This document shows, piece by piece, positions 1 to 6,026 of a stretch of 13,287 nucleotides of DNA. How positions within the stretch are numbered: position 1 is the first letter of the stretch; the number at the start of each line of letters is the position of its first letter. The notes under the pieces are model-generated. The model saw only the letters and a program-made list of their open reading frames with translations, did not search any database and was not told the origin of the DNA. The DNA is from Cyanobacteria bacterium HKST-UBA02 (GTDB lineage Bacteria; Cyanobacteriota; Vampirovibrionia; Obscuribacterales; Obscuribacteraceae): positions 1 through 13,287 of the forward strand of contig JAGQHH010000396.1 in the NCBI GenBank assembly GCA_020431945.1, given 5' to 3'. The translations under genes and the position numbers were made by a program.

Positions 1-389
1 GCCTGTTTGGCTTGCTTGGCGGTGGCTTCTTTCTTGCCCTTGGAAACGACTTTCTCTTTGATACGAGTGGCTTTACCGGTGAGTTTCCGGAGATAGGAGA
101 GCTTGGACCGTCTCACATCACCACGGCGGAGGACTTTGATTTTCTCCACCCGGGGAGAGTTGATCGGGAAGACCCGCTCGATGCCGACACCCTGGAAAGT
201 CCGTCTGACGGTGACGGTATGACCGACGCCGGAGCCGCGCATGTCGATGATCACGCCTTCGTAGCCCTGGGTCCGCTCTTTACCGCCTTCGACGATTTTG
301 ACGAAGACTTTGACGGTATCGCCGACATTGATGTCCGGCTGCTCTGCCTTGATATATTCACTCTCGATGTCACGAATTATCTGGTTCAT
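1..389 (-). CDS. rplS: 50S ribosomal protein L19 (C-terminus cut by window edge)
   Basis: Structural protein of the large ribosomal subunit, located near the interface with the small subunit. Reading the minus strand from ATG at 389 gives MNQIIRDIESEYIKAEQPD, then the L19 core with GDTVKVFVKIVEGGKERTQ, the YEGVIIDMRGSG segment, TVRRTFQGVGIERVFP and the RRGDVRRSKLSYLRKLTGK end. These are the family hallmarks. 129 codons are present with no stop before the edge, while typical bacterial L19 is about 115 residues, so this one has a Lys/Ala-rich C-terminal extension of at least 15 residues. No good Shine-Dalgarno precedes the start. A candidate extended -10 lies about 27 bases upstream. It follows nrdR on the same strand after 134 bases. 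Identity is seen in sequence; only the full length is unknown. Confidence 0.95.
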   Translation of the reverse strand, partial: MNQIIRDIESEYIKAEQPDINVGDTVKVFVKIVEGGKERTQGYEGVIIDMRGSGVGHTVTVRRTFQGVGIERVFPINSPRVEKIKVLRRGDVRRSKLSYLRKLTGKATRIKEKVVSKGKKEATAKQAKQ

Positions 390-415
390 TTTTCTATTTA
401 TGAAAGGGGCTCAAA

Positions 416-424
416 ATTCTAGCA
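416..424 (-). promoter_or_regulatory. Candidate extended -10 promoter element for rplS
   Basis: On the minus strand the sequence TGCTAGAAT is an extended -10 (TG, one base, then a hexamer with one mismatch to TATAAT). It would start a transcript about 20 bases before the rplS ATG. No convincing -35 lies at 17 bases, which is tolerated for extended -10 promoters. This is pattern matching only. Confidence 0.3.
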
Positions 425-504
425 TGCAGACCCCGGACCTGCACAAATACTTCACTTTCAGCCATTCAAATTGCTTCATATTCTAAGAAGGACTTAAGGA
501 TACC

Positions 505-518
505 GTGCCTGCAGGCAC
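505..518. repeat. Perfect 14-bp palindrome between nrdR and rplS
   Basis: GTGCCTGCAGGCAC is a perfect inverted repeat, able to form a 5-bp GC-rich stem with a 4-base loop, starting a few bases after the nrdR stop codon. No T-run follows it on the minus strand, so it is not a classical intrinsic terminator. It could be an attenuator, an mRNA-stabilising 3' hairpin or a protein site. Confidence 0.4.
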
Positions 519-523
519 CCTGC

Positions 524-1024
524 TCAGTCCCCGTCTTTGCCACTGTATATGGTTGCAGCGGGCGGTGTGTCCACCTGGGCGTCCTTGAGAGTGGAAAGCT
601 CGCTAACGAAGTCTTCCACCGAGCGGAATTGTCTGTACACCGAAGCGAAACGCACATAAGCCACGTCATTGAGCTCGCTGAGAAAATTCAGGGCGAGCTC
701 CCCGAGAGTGCTGGCTGCCACCTCGCGCTTGCCCATGGCGAGGAGCTCATTTTCCACCTGGTCCACAAGATCGTCGATCTGCTCGGCGGTCACGGCAGTC
801 TTGGCGCAGGCACGGTTGACGCCGGCTTGCAGCTTCTCCCGGCTGTACGGCTCGCGGCTGCCGGAGCGTTTCACCACCAGCATCTGCATGACCTCTACCC
901 GCTCATAAGTAGTGAAGCGCTTGCCGCAGGCTTCGCATTCTCGCCGGCGTCTCACTGCATTCTCGCCGGTGAGACGAGATTCAAGGACACGGCTGTCTTT
1001 TTTCTGGCAGAACGGGCAGAACAT
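524..1024 (-). CDS. nrdR: NrdR, ATP-cone transcriptional repressor of ribonucleotide reductase genes
   Basis: NrdR binds ATP/dATP and represses ribonucleotide reductase operons at NrdR boxes. The 166-residue protein begins MFCPFC and has a zinc ribbon with cysteines at 3, 6, 30 and 33 (CPFC and CEAC), then the GKRFTTYER segment. An ATP-cone domain follows at about 48-138, with VVKRSGSREPYSREKL and the conserved VAYVRFASVYRQF end. The family is usually about 150 residues; the extra roughly 15-residue tail here is poorly conserved in kind. The start is fixed by the zinc-ribbon Met. No Shine-Dalgarno precedes it. Instead a perfect TATAAT ends seven bases before the ATG, suggesting a leaderless or very short-leader mRNA. 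It is divergent from the J-domain gene (67-base gap) and upstream of rplS. No ribonucleotide reductase gene is in the window. Confidence 0.96.
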   Translation of the reverse strand: MFCPFCQKKDSRVLESRLTGENAVRRRRECEACGKRFTTYERVEVMQMLVVKRSGSREPYSREKLQAGVNRACAKTAVTAEQIDDLVDQVENELLAMGKREVAASTLGELALNFLSELNDVAYVRFASVYRQFRSVEDFVSELSTLKDAQVDTPPAATIYSGKDGD

Positions 1025-1031
1025 ATCGGCA

Positions 1032-1037
1032 ATTATA
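1032..1037 (-). promoter_or_regulatory. Perfect -10 box (TATAAT) in front of nrdR
   Basis: The minus strand reads TATAAT followed by seven bases (TGCCGAT) and then the nrdR ATG. Transcription starting the normal 6-8 bases downstream of a -10 would begin at or next to the start codon. No recognisable -35 sits at 15-18 bases. The match is exact but short, so it could be chance in an AT-rich gap. Confidence 0.35.
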
Positions 1038-1091
1038 TAAGGCGACCGTTTGATAGCATAATGACATAATCGGAATCACAAAGTAGTTAAT

Positions 1092-1766
1092 ATGGCTAAG
1101 CGTGCGAAAAATCATTACGAGATTCTCGGTCTCAGCCCGACCGTCTCGAGCGCTGAGATCAAGCGGGCTTATCGCGAGCTCGTCAAGAAATGCCATCCGG
1201 ATGTGGAGTACAGAACCCAGTCCCAGAGCCAGCGTACCGATGCTCACAAACGCATGCAGAGCATCAACGAAGCCTACGAGACTCTCATGGACTACGCCAA
1301 GCGCGCCGCCTACGACTTTCAGATAGGCGCCCGGGGACGTCGCATCCATCACCGCACTCAGCCCTTCCTGGACGACGAGGCCCAGCGCGAGAAATATCTC
1401 AAGCAGGTCTTCCATCCGGGCCGCAAAGCCGTGGTGCGCGTCCTGAACCGCTACAAGAGCAAGCTCCAGGATCTCTCCCAGGACATCTATGACGAAGAGC
1501 TGCTGGCGGAGTTCAGCCTCTATGTCGAAGAAGTGGAGAAGACCCTGCGTAATGTCTCCTACGCCTTCACCGAATCCCCGCCGCCCCCGAGCCTGAGCAG
1601 TGCCGTACAGTGGATGCGCCATGCCATCGCCCAGGCAGCCGACGGTCTCGACGAGCTCCAGGAGTTCTGTCTCAACTATAACTACGACCACCTGAGCATG
1701 GCCGGCAATCTCTTCAAGATTGCCGTCGAGCACAGCCGCCGGGCTCTCTCTCTGGCTCAGGCCTGA
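1092..1766 (+). CDS. J-domain (DnaJ-like) co-chaperone with unknown C-terminal region
   Basis: J-domain proteins stimulate the ATPase of Hsp70 (DnaK). Residues 7-75 form a J-domain: NHYEILGLSPTVSSAEIKRAYRELVKKCHPD carries the essential HPD triad at 35-37, and AYETLMDYAKRAAYDF matches the helix IV end. The remaining 150 residues lack the Gly/Phe linker, the CxxCxGxG zinc repeats and the beta-sandwich substrate domain of true DnaJ. They look mostly helical, with acidic-basic stretches (LDDEAQREKYLKQVFHPGRKAV) and a proline run near residue 158. This is therefore a specialised J-protein and not the general DnaJ; its client is unknown. It is divergent from nrdR and convergent with rimO. There is no clear Shine-Dalgarno before the ATG, but the MAKRAKNHYEILG start fits the usual short N-terminus. 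Confidence 0.9.
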   Translation: MAKRAKNHYEILGLSPTVSSAEIKRAYRELVKKCHPDVEYRTQSQSQRTDAHKRMQSINEAYETLMDYAKRAAYDFQIGARGRRIHHRTQPFLDDEAQREKYLKQVFHPGRKAVVRVLNRYKSKLQDLSQDIYDEELLAEFSLYVEEVEKTLRNVSYAFTESPPPPSLSSAVQWMRHAIAQAADGLDELQEFCLNYNYDHLSMAGNLFKIAVEHSRRALSLAQA

Positions 1767-1770
1767 CTCT

Positions 1771-1803
1771 TATCGATCTAGCTATCTATCTATTTATCTA
1801 TCT
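1771..1803. repeat. TATC tetranucleotide microsatellite between convergent genes
   Basis: Period-4 tract of about eight TATC units with three single-base interruptions. It fills the gap between the stop codons of the J-domain gene (TGA ending 1766) and rimO (TAG at 1798-1800) and contains the rimO stop itself. Read on the minus strand, TAGA repeats supply TAG in every frame within 12 bases, so slippage would keep termination close to its present position. Confidence 0.8.
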
Positions 1804-3174
1804 GACGGCGAGCTCGGCAGCGCCATGCCGATCGCTTTCCGTGCCGTCGGCAGCCACGGTCTTGCCGTAGAGGTCATAAGCTTTCGAGGCGGTGATCTCC
1901 ACCTGGCAGACCTCGCCCATATCGATCAGAGACTCTTCGCTCTCTTCCACGAAGACCTGATTGTCGATATCCGGAGCGTCCCACTGGGAGCGCCCGATAT
2001 AGAGCTGGCGCTTCTCGTCGAAACTCTCGATGAGCACATCGATGACCGAGCCCACCATGGCCTCGTTGGCTTCCCGGGCGATGGCATGCTGCACTTTCAT
2101 CAGGCGACCCCGGCGGCTGCGCTTGACCTTCTCCGGGAGCTGGTCCGGCATATGACCGCTGGGCACTTCGGTTTGTTTGGAATAAGTGAAGACACCCAGA
2201 CGATCGAAACGGCTTTCTTTGACGAAGTCCACCAGATGCTCGAAATGCTCTTCGGTCTCGCCGGGAAAACCGACGATGAAAGTGGAGCGGATCTTTACTC
2301 CCGGCACCATCTCTCTTATACGCTTCACAACTTTCTCGGGATGAAGCGGTCTGGCCATGGCCCGGAGCACATCGGGATGGCTGTGCTGCAGGGGAATATC
2401 GATATATTTGACGACTTTGTCCAGGCTGGCGATGGCAGTGAGAATCTCTTCGGTGGCTTCAGTTGGATAGGCGTACATGACCCGGATCCAGTCCAGACCC
2501 TCGATCTCGTTGAGGGAAGCAAGCAGATCCGGAAGCGCCAGACGACCGTAGAGGTCGAGACCGTAATAGGTCGAATCTTGAGAAACCAGAATGATCTCTT
2601 TCACCCCGGCTTTGACGAGCACCCGGGCTTCTTTCGTGAGGGACTCTATAGAACGGCTGCGGAACTTGCCCCGGAGCATGGGGATGATACAGAAACTGCA
2701 ACTGTGATCGCAACCTTCGGCGATCTTCAGATAAGCCGAGGCGCCCATGCCGGTCATCACCCGGGGCAGGACCTCATCGCTGTAGTCGTTGGGAATGTCC
2801 GAGACCTGCACTATACGCGCCGAGGAATCGGCAGCCACAGCCCGTACCACCTCGACAATCTTGCCGGTGTCACCGGTGCCCACCACCGCTCTTGCTTCGG
2901 GGATCTCATCGAGGAGCTCTTCTTTGAAGTGCTGGGCGAGACAACCGGCGATGATCAGCTCTTTGCCCTCGTCGGCGAGCTCGACCAGAGTACGCACCGA
3001 CTCTTTGCGGGCGTCCCCGATGAAAGAGCAGGTATTGACCAGACAGAGGTCGGCATCGTCGTTGTCGAAAGTGACCTCGAACCCGGCGTCCTGCAACTGA
3101 CCGAGCATGATCTCGGTGTCAGTGGCGTTCTTGGGGCAACCCAGAGATACCACTCCGACTTTTAAACTGCGCAT
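1798..3174 (-). CDS. rimO: RimO, ribosomal protein S12 methylthiotransferase
   Basis: Radical-SAM enzyme that adds a methylthio group to the conserved Asp of ribosomal protein S12. The 458-residue protein has all three parts of the family. The N-terminal MTTase domain has SLGCPKN at 10-16 and cluster cysteines at 13, 49 and 78. The radical-SAM core has CDHSCSFC at 155-162 (CxxxCxxC binding the [4Fe-4S] cluster). A C-terminal TRAM-like domain lies at about 385-445 (GSVIDVLIES... YDLYGK). GCPKN and IDIPLQHSHPDVL point to RimO; the tRNA enzyme MiaB usually has GCQMN. It is the last gene of a probable pseudouridine synthase, rodZ, rimO operon, 52 bases after rodZ. A GGGAG sequence lies 11 bases before the ATG, a rather long spacing. 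The stop codon lies inside a TATC microsatellite and no terminator hairpin follows. Confidence 0.96.
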   Translation of the reverse strand: MRSLKVGVVSLGCPKNATDTEIMLGQLQDAGFEVTFDNDDADLCLVNTCSFIGDARKESVRTLVELADEGKELIIAGCLAQHFKEELLDEIPEARAVVGTGDTGKIVEVVRAVAADSSARIVQVSDIPNDYSDEVLPRVMTGMGASAYLKIAEGCDHSCSFCIIPMLRGKFRSRSIESLTKEARVLVKAGVKEIILVSQDSTYYGLDLYGRLALPDLLASLNEIEGLDWIRVMYAYPTEATEEILTAIASLDKVVKYIDIPLQHSHPDVLRAMARPLHPEKVVKRIREMVPGVKIRSTFIVGFPGETEEHFEHLVDFVKESRFDRLGVFTYSKQTEVPSGHMPDQLPEKVKRSRRGRLMKVQHAIAREANEAMVGSVIDVLIESFDEKRQLYIGRSQWDAPDIDNQVFVEESEESLIDMGEVCQVEITASKAYDLYGKTVAADGTESDRHGAAELAVR

Positions 3175-3226
3175 GAGGGTGCGTGCTCCCGCTTGAGAGT
3201 TAGAAGTCTTTAACGAGATCTAAGCA

Positions 3227-4330
3227 TTACTCGCTGTCAAGACGTCCATCAGTATAGCGGTAAGGCACCCCGATTGATCGTCCGCCCCCGATAGAGTCCC
3301 CGGAACTGTAACGAGATCCGACTCCGTCGATACTGCGGTAAGCGGGTCTTTTCGGCGCCGGGGCGGGCTTTTTGACCACCGGTCTGGGGGTGGTGGGCTT
3401 CACAGGTCGAGGGGCAGTGGTGGTAGTCGCGGCTGCAGTGGCTGCCGAGGCGGTGTCCGGAGTAGCGGCGGCATCGCCCTGGGTGGCGCCGGTCGCGCCG
3501 AAGGAGCGATCGGTGACCTTGCCGGCCAGACCGAAGCTCTCATGCTTGCCCTGGTAGGCGATATTGAGGCTGCCGCCGTTGCCGGCTCTCACCTTGAGAC
3601 CCTGGGCGTCTTGAAAATCACGGCGATCGCCGGCTTCGAGATAGCCGGTGAAAAGCGACTCTCCGGTGGACTGTGATTTGACCTCCACCCAGACGTGCTG
3701 GCTGGCGGTAAGCGAAATCTGGCATCCGCCGCCGGTCTTGGGAGCGTCCTGGGCGGCGGGCTTGTCGGCATTGCTCGCAGTCGAAGGAGCCTGACTGCCG
3801 GCGCTGCCTACATTGAAGCGGGAAGCCGATTCTTTGAGAGCGAGCACCGAAGGATCGTGCTGGGACTCGAAACGCTTCTGGTAATCGTAAAGGAAGACTA
3901 TGAGACCGACCAGGATGATGATCAGGAAAGCCGGATAGAAGACCATCTTCACCAGGCTCGGACGCACCGGCGGCATATGGGCCTTGCGGAGCTGCGGCTG
4001 CACCACCGGGGCCTCTCTCAGGGCAACGGTCTTGCTGGGCTTGCCCCAGCCGCCGAATACTCCCTTGTCCGTGGCGGCATCTTCTTCATCTTCGGAGCCA
4101 CGTTTGAACTCTTCGGCGAGATTCTGACCGTTCAGACCGACACACTCGGCATAACGCTTGATGAAACCAGCCACATAGACAGGCTCGGGAAGTTGCTCGA
4201 AGGCGCCGCCTTCGATGGCCTCGAGATTGCTGGTGGGGATTTTGGTACGGTCGTAGATCTGACCGAGGGTGAGCCCCCGGCTCTCCCTGGCTGTCTTCAG
4301 CTTCTGTCCTATCTTCTCGAGAGTGCTCAT
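3227..4330 (-). CDS. rodZ: RodZ-like membrane protein (HTH, one TM, RodZ C-terminal domain)
   Basis: RodZ is an inner-membrane protein that couples the MreB cytoskeleton to the cell-wall elongation machinery. The 367 residues show a cytoplasmic helix-turn-helix of the HTH_25 type (about 3-75: IGQKLKTARESRGLTLGQIYDRTKIPTSNLEAIE, split here only for reference by family pattern), one membrane helix at about 129-148 (FYPAFLIIILVGLIVFLYDY), and an extracytoplasmic beta domain at about 203-272. That domain carries HVWVEVKSQSTGESLF and GYLEAGDRRDF, typical of DUF4115. An Ala/Thr/Pro linker at 283-330 leads to a Tyr/Arg/Ser/Gly-rich tail (331-367) not usual in RodZ. The start is three bases after the upstream pseudouridine synthase stop, so translation is probably coupled. 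mreB is not in the window. Functional assignment is by domain order. Confidence 0.85.
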   Translation of the reverse strand: MSTLEKIGQKLKTARESRGLTLGQIYDRTKIPTSNLEAIEGGAFEQLPEPVYVAGFIKRYAECVGLNGQNLAEEFKRGSEDEEDAATDKGVFGGWGKPSKTVALREAPVVQPQLRKAHMPPVRPSLVKMVFYPAFLIIILVGLIVFLYDYQKRFESQHDPSVLALKESASRFNVGSAGSQAPSTASNADKPAAQDAPKTGGGCQISLTASQHVWVEVKSQSTGESLFTGYLEAGDRRDFQDAQGLKVRAGNGGSLNIAYQGKHESFGLAGKVTDRSFGATGATQGDAAATPDTASAATAAATTTTAPRPVKPTTPRPVVKKPAPAPKRPAYRSIDGVGSRYSSGDSIGGGRSIGVPYRYTDGRLDSE

Positions 4331-4333
4331 CTT

Positions 4334-5065
4334 CTACCTGCCAGGGTCCCTCAATTTATCAAGGTCGGACCGCGTGAGAAACTTCCATTCACCGGGCTCC
4401 ATCGGCTTCAATTGTAACCTACCAATGGCAACTCTGACCAAACGAATCACCGGATATCCAAGCTTTGCACACATGCGCCTTATCTGGCGATTGCGTCCCT
4501 CTCTAATCGATATAGAGAAGACCGTGCAATCCTTATCATAAGAAATATTCGTTACTCGTGCCGGAAGAGTCTTCACTCTCTCTTCTGACAACATCACTCC
4601 TTCCTCCAGGGCAGTGACAGCCCGGTCCGAGAGCCGTCCATCTACCCGAACCCGGTAGGTCTTCCAGACATGCCTGGTACGTGATGGATGAGCGAGGCGG
4701 TGAGCGAACTCGCCGTCATTGGTGAGAATCAAGAGCCCTTCCGAATCACGATCGAGCCTGCCCACCGGCTTGAGATGCTGGAGTTCCTCCGGGAGGAGAT
4801 CGAGGACGGTCTGCCGGCCTTTCTCGTCCTTCACAGTAGTGATGGCGCCCCGGGGTTTGTGGAACGCGACATAAACATGATCCCGGGAGGAAAGCTCCTG
4901 GTCGTCCACGGCGATGATGTCCCTGTCGGGATCGACAGCCAGGTTGAAATCGGTGACCGGCTTGCCGTTCACTTTCACCCGCCCTTCCTCGATGAGACGA
5001 TCGGCAGCCCGGCGCGAGCAATAGCCGGTGGCAGCCAGGGCTCGATTGATTCGCAGGCTAGTCAT
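4334..5065 (-). CDS. rluB: RsuA/RluB/RluE/RluF-family pseudouridine synthase
   Basis: Isomerises a uridine in ribosomal RNA to pseudouridine. The 243-residue protein has an N-terminal S4 RNA-binding domain (about 4-50: INRALAATGYCSRRAADRLI, then VKVNGKPV), followed by the RsuA-type catalytic domain. The HKPRGAITT segment is at 69-77, GRLDRDSEGLLILTNDG holds catalytic Asp105, and the KTYRV and GRNRQIRRM motifs follow. With a free S4 domain this matches RluB (23S U2605) best, but RsuA, RluE and RluF are close relatives, so target specificity is inferred. I chose ATG at 5065. A longer in-frame reading to 5134 would begin inside the upstream terminator hairpin and add 23 residues unlike the family. 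It leads a three-gene operon with rodZ and rimO; the rodZ ATG follows its stop after three bases. A weak promoter (TTGCCT, 16 bases, TAGTAT) lies just past the terminator. Confidence 0.9.
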   Translation of the reverse strand: MTSLRINRALAATGYCSRRAADRLIEEGRVKVNGKPVTDFNLAVDPDRDIIAVDDQELSSRDHVYVAFHKPRGAITTVKDEKGRQTVLDLLPEELQHLKPVGRLDRDSEGLLILTNDGEFAHRLAHPSRTRHVWKTYRVRVDGRLSDRAVTALEEGVMLSEERVKTLPARVTNISYDKDCTVFSISIREGRNRQIRRMCAKLGYPVIRLVRVAIGRLQLKPMEPGEWKFLTRSDLDKLRDPGR

Positions 5066-5108
5066 GACTCGCACCACCAGTGATACTACATCTCGGAGAC
5101 AGGCAGGC

Positions 5109-5140
5109 AAAGAAAAGGGGCGATGTCGTTCCAACGCCCC
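5109..5140 (-). terminator. Intrinsic terminator after the YtxH/DUF948 cassette
   Basis: On the minus strand a GGGGCG / CGCCCC stem (5135-5140 with 5117-5122) encloses a 12-base loop and is followed directly by TTTTCTTT. An alternative inner pairing of GTTG with CGAC around a GAA loop would lengthen the hairpin. It lies 36 bases past the stop of the distal YtxH gene and 43 bases before the pseudouridine synthase ATG, separating the two transcription units. Confidence 0.75.
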
Positions 5141-5153
5141 CTATATACCCAGA

Positions 5154-5166
5154 CTCGGAGCCCGAG
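5154..5166. repeat. Small inverted repeat just past the YtxH stop
   Basis: CTCGG-AGC-CCGAG can form a 5-bp stem with a 3-base loop, 9 bases after the YtxH stop codon. On the plus strand it is followed by an AATTTTAT run, but there is no plus-strand gene for it to terminate. On the minus strand it precedes the stronger terminator at 5109-5140, so it may simply stabilise the 3' end. Confidence 0.35.
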
Positions 5167-5175
5167 AATTTTATC

Positions 5176-5556
5176 TCAGTTGCCGGATGTAGCCGATTCG
5201 ACATCATCCACGAGCACTTTGGTGCTCTGTCCGGCCATCTCTTGAAGCTTGTTGGCCACCTGATCTTTCTTGTGCTGGACGCTATCCCCGGCACGCTTGA
5301 TCACGTCTTCGCCACGATCTTTGAGATCCGAGATAGCTGTGCCGGTGCGGTCGCGGATCTCGGTGATGCGCGTGCCGGCGGTGCTTTTCATGTCATCGAT
5401 GGAGTCGGACGCTTGCTTGTACAGGTCTTCGGAGCCGTCGGCAATCTGCCTGCGGAGCTCAGCGCCGGACTTGGGTGCCGCGAGAAGCCCGATGACGAAG
5501 CCGAACAAACCGCCCACCACGAGCCCTTCGAAAAATCTTGCTGTATTGTTAGCCAT
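5176..5556 (-). CDS. YtxH-like membrane-anchored protein (distal copy)
   Basis: Small membrane protein of unknown biochemical role. The 126 residues start MANNTARFFE, then a glycine-rich membrane helix at about 11-27 (GLVVGGLFGFVIGLLAA), immediately followed by PKSG, the signature of YtxH-family proteins. The rest (32-126) is charged, helical and coiled-coil-prone (TRITEIRDRTGTAISDLKD), resembling apolipoprotein- or LEA-like amphipathic repeats. ATG at 5556 is chosen because AAGGAG sits five bases before it; an upstream GTG two codons earlier would overlap that site. It is the last gene of a YtxH/DUF948/YtxH cassette and is followed by an intrinsic terminator. YtxH of Bacillus subtilis belongs to the general stress regulon, so an envelope-stress role is possible but unproven. 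Confidence 0.8.
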   Translation of the reverse strand: MANNTARFFEGLVVGGLFGFVIGLLAAPKSGAELRRQIADGSEDLYKQASDSIDDMKSTAGTRITEIRDRTGTAISDLKDRGEDVIKRAGDSVQHKKDQVANKLQEMAGQSTKVLVDDVESATSGN

Positions 5557-5561
5557 AATCA

Positions 5562-5567
5562 CTCCTT
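5562..5567 (-). promoter_or_regulatory. Strong ribosome binding site that sets the distal YtxH start
   Basis: AAGGAG on the minus strand lies five bases before ATG at 5556. It overlaps the GTG at 5562, ruling that codon out as the start. Confidence 0.8.
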
Positions 5568-5589
5568 AGAACTTGAGCAGGACCTGCGC

Positions 5590-6000
5590 TTACGCCTTCT
5601 CCGCCGAGGATTTCTCCTCCCTGGGGGTGAAATAAGCCTTCAGGCCGGCCATTACACCAACTCCCCAGACGGATGTCTCGGTCTTGGCCGAATCGGCCAC
5701 CTTGGTAATGCTCCCTGTTACATCTTCTACCTTGGTTCCCACACCTGTTAAACCCTTTTCTGCTATTGCCCGGAATTCCTGGACAGTAACAAGGACGTTG
5801 TCGACCTCTTTGATGGTCGGTCCAAGCTCTTTATCGAGGGTGTTGATGAAATTCTCGGTGGCTCCCAGGGTCTTGGTGGATTGCTCCAGGAGACGCAGAA
5901 GCGGAAAGGCCATCAGCACGAGAAGCACTACTAGAATGCCGAAGCAAAAGATTACGATCTGATCGATATGCGTGCTCATGGCCGCTGCCGTTACGTCCAC
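5590..6000 (-). CDS. DUF948-like single-pass membrane coiled-coil protein
   Basis: Protein of unknown function with one membrane helix at about 13-35 (DQIVIFCFGILVVLLVLMAFPLL, N-terminal and uncleaved) and a soluble helical part. The spaced repeat pattern of that part (KTLGATENFINTLDKEL, IKEVDNVLVTVQEF, VGTKVEDVTGSITKV) is typical of DUF948 proteins, which resemble chemoreceptor coiled coils. A short glycine-rich hydrophobic patch (VWGVGVMAGL, 111-120) precedes a charged end. The start appears to be GTG at 6000, because AGAGGA lies six bases before it; the internal ATG at 5979 has no ribosome site. It is flanked by two YtxH-like genes, 26 bases after one and 33 before the other. DUF948 and YtxH genes are commonly adjacent in bacteria, which supports a joint envelope role. 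Family assignment is from pattern recognition. Confidence 0.75.
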   Translation of the reverse strand: MDVTAAAMSTHIDQIVIFCFGILVVLLVLMAFPLLRLLEQSTKTLGATENFINTLDKELGPTIKEVDNVLVTVQEFRAIAEKGLTGVGTKVEDVTGSITKVADSAKTETSVWGVGVMAGLKAYFTPREEKSSAEKA

Positions 6001-6005
6001 AACTT

Positions 6006-6011
6006 TCCTCT
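6006..6011 (-). promoter_or_regulatory. Ribosome binding site indicating a GTG start for the DUF948-like gene
   Basis: AGAGGA on the minus strand, with GAGG ending six bases before GTG at 6000. The later ATG at 5979 has only GCGGCC-type sequence in front of it. Confidence 0.6.
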
Positions 6012-6026
6012 TTACAAAGTCTGTGT

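Noticed and set aside
981..1733. Minus-strand open frame of 250 codons over the J-domain gene and the start of nrdR
   Set aside because: Antisense register of the J-domain gene. It runs through the divergent promoter gap into nrdR and has no family motif.
1720..3165. Long plus-strand open frame of 481 codons over rimO
   Set aside because: It lies in exact codon-for-codon antisense register with rimO, which has all RimO motifs. Such frames stay open simply because TTA, CTA and TCA codons are avoided. The product is His/Asp-rich and resembles no family.
3695..4417. Plus-strand open frame of 240 codons over the RodZ-like gene
   Set aside because: Antisense to a protein with HTH, TM and RodZ C-terminal domains; it crosses the boundary of two real genes.
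5066..5134. Longer N-terminus for the pseudouridine synthase starting at 5134
   Set aside because: The added 23 residues are not family-like and the start would lie within the upstream intrinsic terminator hairpin. ATG at 5065 gives the normal S4-domain start.
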